Source: a virus
IMG/VR virus record: IMGVR_UViG_3300024999_000406
Span: 1 to 23,626 of that record
Direction: 5' to 3' (one strand)
DNA: 23,626 bases
The position numbers were made by a program, and so were the translations under genes. Positions 21,721-23,626 of this stretch are shown here, one piece after another (the stretch's first letter is position 1; every line of letters begins with the position of its first letter). Below the pieces are notes generated by a model. It was given only the letters and a program-made list of their open reading frames with translations, made no database searches and was not told where the DNA came from.

Positions 21721-21758
21721 GGTGGTGTTGCTGGTGGTGTGGTAGTATACTGGTGGTG
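21721..21758 (+). repeat. GGTGGTG direct repeats
   Basis: GGTGGTG occurs at 21721-21727, 21733-21739 and 21752-21758 within the 117-nt non-coding stretch between the HTH and small membrane genes, with an 8-bp palindrome AGTATACT between the second and third. The G-rich strand has enough GG pairs for a two-layer quadruplex. It is also a plausible multi-site protein target. Confidence 0.6.
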
Positions 21759-21767
21759 CGAAATAAT

Positions 21768-21953
21768 TTACTGAACTGTGGTCTTGCAGACCCGTTCAAT
21801 GCATTTTTCCAGAGACTCGACCGTCACCCGGATGAGTTTTTTTCCAACCCTGACAGCCTCAAGCGGACTGTCAGGGTCAACAATCATCCGCCTGATTGTC
21901 ATCTCGGAAACGGAAAGGCGCTTTGCTGCTACTTGGACCTCGATTAGTTTCAT
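21768..21953 (-). CDS. Excisionase/MerR-like HTH DNA-binding protein
   Basis: 61-aa protein from ATG 21953 (GAGG 5 nt upstream; the GTG at 21959 is less likely). It has the compact winged-helix layout of the helix-turn-helix_17/excisionase family: VQVAAKRLSVSEMTIRRMI at 7-25 is the HTH, followed by a linker and the wing strand LEAVRVGKKLIRVTVESL. Family members bind DNA as Xis, terminase small-subunit-like or regulatory proteins. Lying between the terminase large subunit and portal genes, next to an inverted repeat, it could regulate the operon or assist packaging. Its target is unknown. Confidence 0.85.
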   Translation of the reverse strand: MKLIEVQVAAKRLSVSEMTIRRMIVDPDSPLEAVRVGKKLIRVTVESLEKCIERVCKTTVQ

Positions 21954-21960
21954 TTTCACC

Positions 21961-23586
21961 TCAGAGGGCTAAAATTCCGCGACTTTCATAAACACTCGAT
22001 TCATCGTCCAGTTCTTCCATCCGGCTCGCAATCCCAATAGCCATGGCCAGTGCAACAAGTCCGTCAATCCTGCCGGTTGACTTCTTTTTCTCGAACTTCC
22101 TGGCCTTGGTTGGATCAAATACCACCAGGGCGTTGCTCGCGCACATGGTTAGAACTGGGTGCATGTTGTGAGCCACTCGGGCGTTGAGCAATTCAGCCTC
22201 AAGAGCCTCGATGCTTGGCGACATATCCTTGAAACCCTGGCCGTGCATCACCAGCGGCAGGCGCTCATCTTCTGGGACATCCTCTTCCAGTTTCGCCAAT
22301 ACTTTCTTGAGATCCTCAATCCGCCACCGATCAAAGGCAATACCCTTCACATTGAGGCCGTTGGTAATTTCCAGTATTTCCGGAGCCACGTATTCGTAGT
22401 CTACGGTCGCGCCGGGTGTGGTCCGGATCTTGCCGGCCGCCACCCACTGGTCATAAGGGGACCGGTCCTTCTTTGACCTCTCCCGTAGGCCAACCTCGGG
22501 AGTCCAGAACCATACCCATACATGCCAGACTCCCGCCTGTTTCTGCGCCAATACCAGCGCGGTAAGGTCGGTGCGCTGAGAAAGGTCAAGCCCGCCCCAT
22601 ACCGGCAACAATGGGTCAATTTCCGCAACCTCGCCGCCGCACGACAGCCATACTGATTTTGAGACGAATGGTGATGTAACCTCGACCCGTTGGTTTAGGT
22701 AGAGGTTACGAAACGTGTTCTCGTAAGACGGCATCCGCTTCGCCTTCTCAGCTGATTTCCGGAATTCGACCTCTGACCGGAAATTACCAAGCGCTGGATT
22801 GGCAAACAGCCACTGTTTCTCATCCATCAAATCGCAATCGTCATCTGCCGCGTAGAGATGGGCGACAATGTGCGGATCCTGGCTTGATTTGGCGTCGTCC
22901 AAAATCACGGATAGCAGGTCGGCGTCGTTCGGGGCCTGGGTGCTGATACCAATCCTGAGTGCATGATCATAGGCACCCTGGCTGGTGATGATGGCATCCA
23001 CGTAATCGTCCTGGTTGCCCCTGACCTGCCCCAACTCATCAAGGATTGCGACCACTGGAGAGCCACCGTGCGCGGTCTTTGCTTCGGCCGAGCTGGCGGC
23101 ATAGACCACATTCATTGGCAGTCCGACGAGTTTCTTCCCTGAAGGGATGATCCGGATGTATTTCGACAGCTCATCCGACGCCATGACCATCTTCGAGGCG
23201 TATTTGTAAACCTGGCCGGCTTGATCCCTGGACCGAGCCCCGGACATTATTTCCGAGTTTTTGAACGCTTCTGGGCCGACGGTGTGAAGAAGCACGATCA
23301 TGGCAATTGTCGCCGTCTTGGCGTTCAAACTACCGATTGACAAATATGCCTCGCTGGTACCGGCTGGATTGTCATAGACCGCATAGAAGAAAACCTCCTG
23401 GAAGATGTCGAGCACAACCGGCCGGCCCTGTAGGTTGCCTTCTGGTGCCACACAATACCGCTCCACGAACTTCATATTGCGCTCGGCCCTGGTCAACTCC
23501 TTGGCCCCAAGCTTTCGCCAATCGCGGACTTTCGGTATCGGCCCGCAGATTATGGCACGGCTTACGTGTTCGGGGAGGGCTATCAA
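21961..23586 (-). CDS. terL: Terminase large subunit (HK97-type)
   Basis: 541 aa, typical length. The ATPase domain (about 45-270) has a Walker A-type loop GSLNAKT at 85-91 (Lys90, Thr91), Walker B VVAILDE at 178-184 (Asp183, Glu184) and the coupling motif STQAPNDADLL at 215-225. The nuclease domain has GGLDLSQRTD (Asp334), GIAFDRWR (Asp419) and GRIDGLVALAMAIG (Asp508), the expected acidic triad. The enzyme cuts concatemers and pumps DNA through the portal. The start is a TTG at 23586; no ATG or GTG precedes it before the in-frame stop, so the N-terminus is slightly uncertain. The usual small subunit would lie beyond the window. Confidence 0.96.
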   Translation of the reverse strand: MIALPEHVSRAIICGPIPKVRDWRKLGAKELTRAERNMKFVERYCVAPEGNLQGRPVVLDIFQEVFFYAVYDNPAGTSEAYLSIGSLNAKTATIAMIVLLHTVGPEAFKNSEIMSGARSRDQAGQVYKYASKMVMASDELSKYIRIIPSGKKLVGLPMNVVYAASSAEAKTAHGGSPVVAILDELGQVRGNQDDYVDAIITSQGAYDHALRIGISTQAPNDADLLSVILDDAKSSQDPHIVAHLYAADDDCDLMDEKQWLFANPALGNFRSEVEFRKSAEKAKRMPSYENTFRNLYLNQRVEVTSPFVSKSVWLSCGGEVAEIDPLLPVWGGLDLSQRTDLTALVLAQKQAGVWHVWVWFWTPEVGLRERSKKDRSPYDQWVAAGKIRTTPGATVDYEYVAPEILEITNGLNVKGIAFDRWRIEDLKKVLAKLEEDVPEDERLPLVMHGQGFKDMSPSIEALEAELLNARVAHNMHPVLTMCASNALVVFDPTKARKFEKKKSTGRIDGLVALAMAIGIASRMEELDDESSVYESRGILAL

Positions 23587-23588
23587 AA

Positions 23589-23626
23589 TTATTGAATCAA
23601 CCCAGGAATCAAACCCTCACCATCGT
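23589..23626 (-). CDS. Possible 3' end of the gene upstream of terL
   Basis: One minus-strand frame entering from the window edge stays open for 11 codons (DGEGLIPGLIQ) and stops at TAA 23591-23589, 2 nt before the terL start. Such spacing fits the operon, and the terminase small subunit is the expected neighbour, but the piece is too short to identify. Another frame stops at 23609, so this remains weak. Confidence 0.3.
   Translation of the reverse strand, partial: DGEGLIPGLIQ

Noticed and set aside
1-23626. tRNA genes, CRISPR arrays, insertion sequences, att sites
   Set aside because: No cloverleaf-like segments, regularly spaced repeats, transposase ORFs or flanking duplications were seen by eye.

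Overview
The window is a continuous piece of a tailed-phage (Caudoviricetes) or prophage genome with siphovirus-type, HK97-like morphogenesis genes. Every gene I accept is on the minus strand, so the transcript runs from right to left. Genes are packed with ATGA, TGATG or TAATG junctions, which is typical of a late operon. No integrase, repressor, rRNA, tRNA, CRISPR or bacterial housekeeping gene is visible, so a free phage and an integrated prophage cannot be told apart and the host cannot be named. Clear Shine-Dalgarno (SD) sequences and a lipobox protein point to a bacterial host.

Layout in transcription order. (1) DNA packaging and head, 23.6 to 17.6 kb: terminase large subunit, a 61-aa excisionase-like HTH protein, a hairpin region, a 49-aa membrane protein missed by simple ORF calling, portal, prohead protease, major capsid protein with hairpins on both sides, and two or three small structural proteins. 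(2) Connector and tail, 17.6 to 9.6 kb: gp6-like connector, head-tail joining protein, a small unknown, DUF3168-type tail completion protein, tail tube, a small unknown, the tail assembly chaperone with its -1 frameshift extension (DUF1799-like), an HK97 gp10-like protein, a 1132-aa tape measure and a short distal-tail-like protein. (3) Tail tip and adsorption, 9.6 to 2.9 kb: a 1241-aa hub protein that appears to carry a large beta-propeller insertion and two hydrophobic segments, a 365-aa tail protein, fibre-like proteins and a 66-aa protein of three 17-residue repeats. (4) Accessory and probable lysis/envelope region, 2.9 to 0 kb: a lipoprotein, three cysteine-rich proteins including a 28-aa zinc ribbon, a DUF1353 protein, a one-TM holin-like protein and a beta-rich protein cut by the window edge. 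No endolysin is recognisable.

The strongest single observation is a complete -1 programmed frameshift signal at 14056-14012: slippery A_AAA_AAC directly before the stop codon, a 5-nt spacer and a perfect 9-bp stem. It fuses the tail chaperone to the next ORF in the manner of lambda G/GT. Other points worth checking are the hub architecture, an inverted repeat that buries the ribosome binding site of the tiny membrane protein, the 17-residue repeat protein, and the cluster of small Cys-rich proteins.
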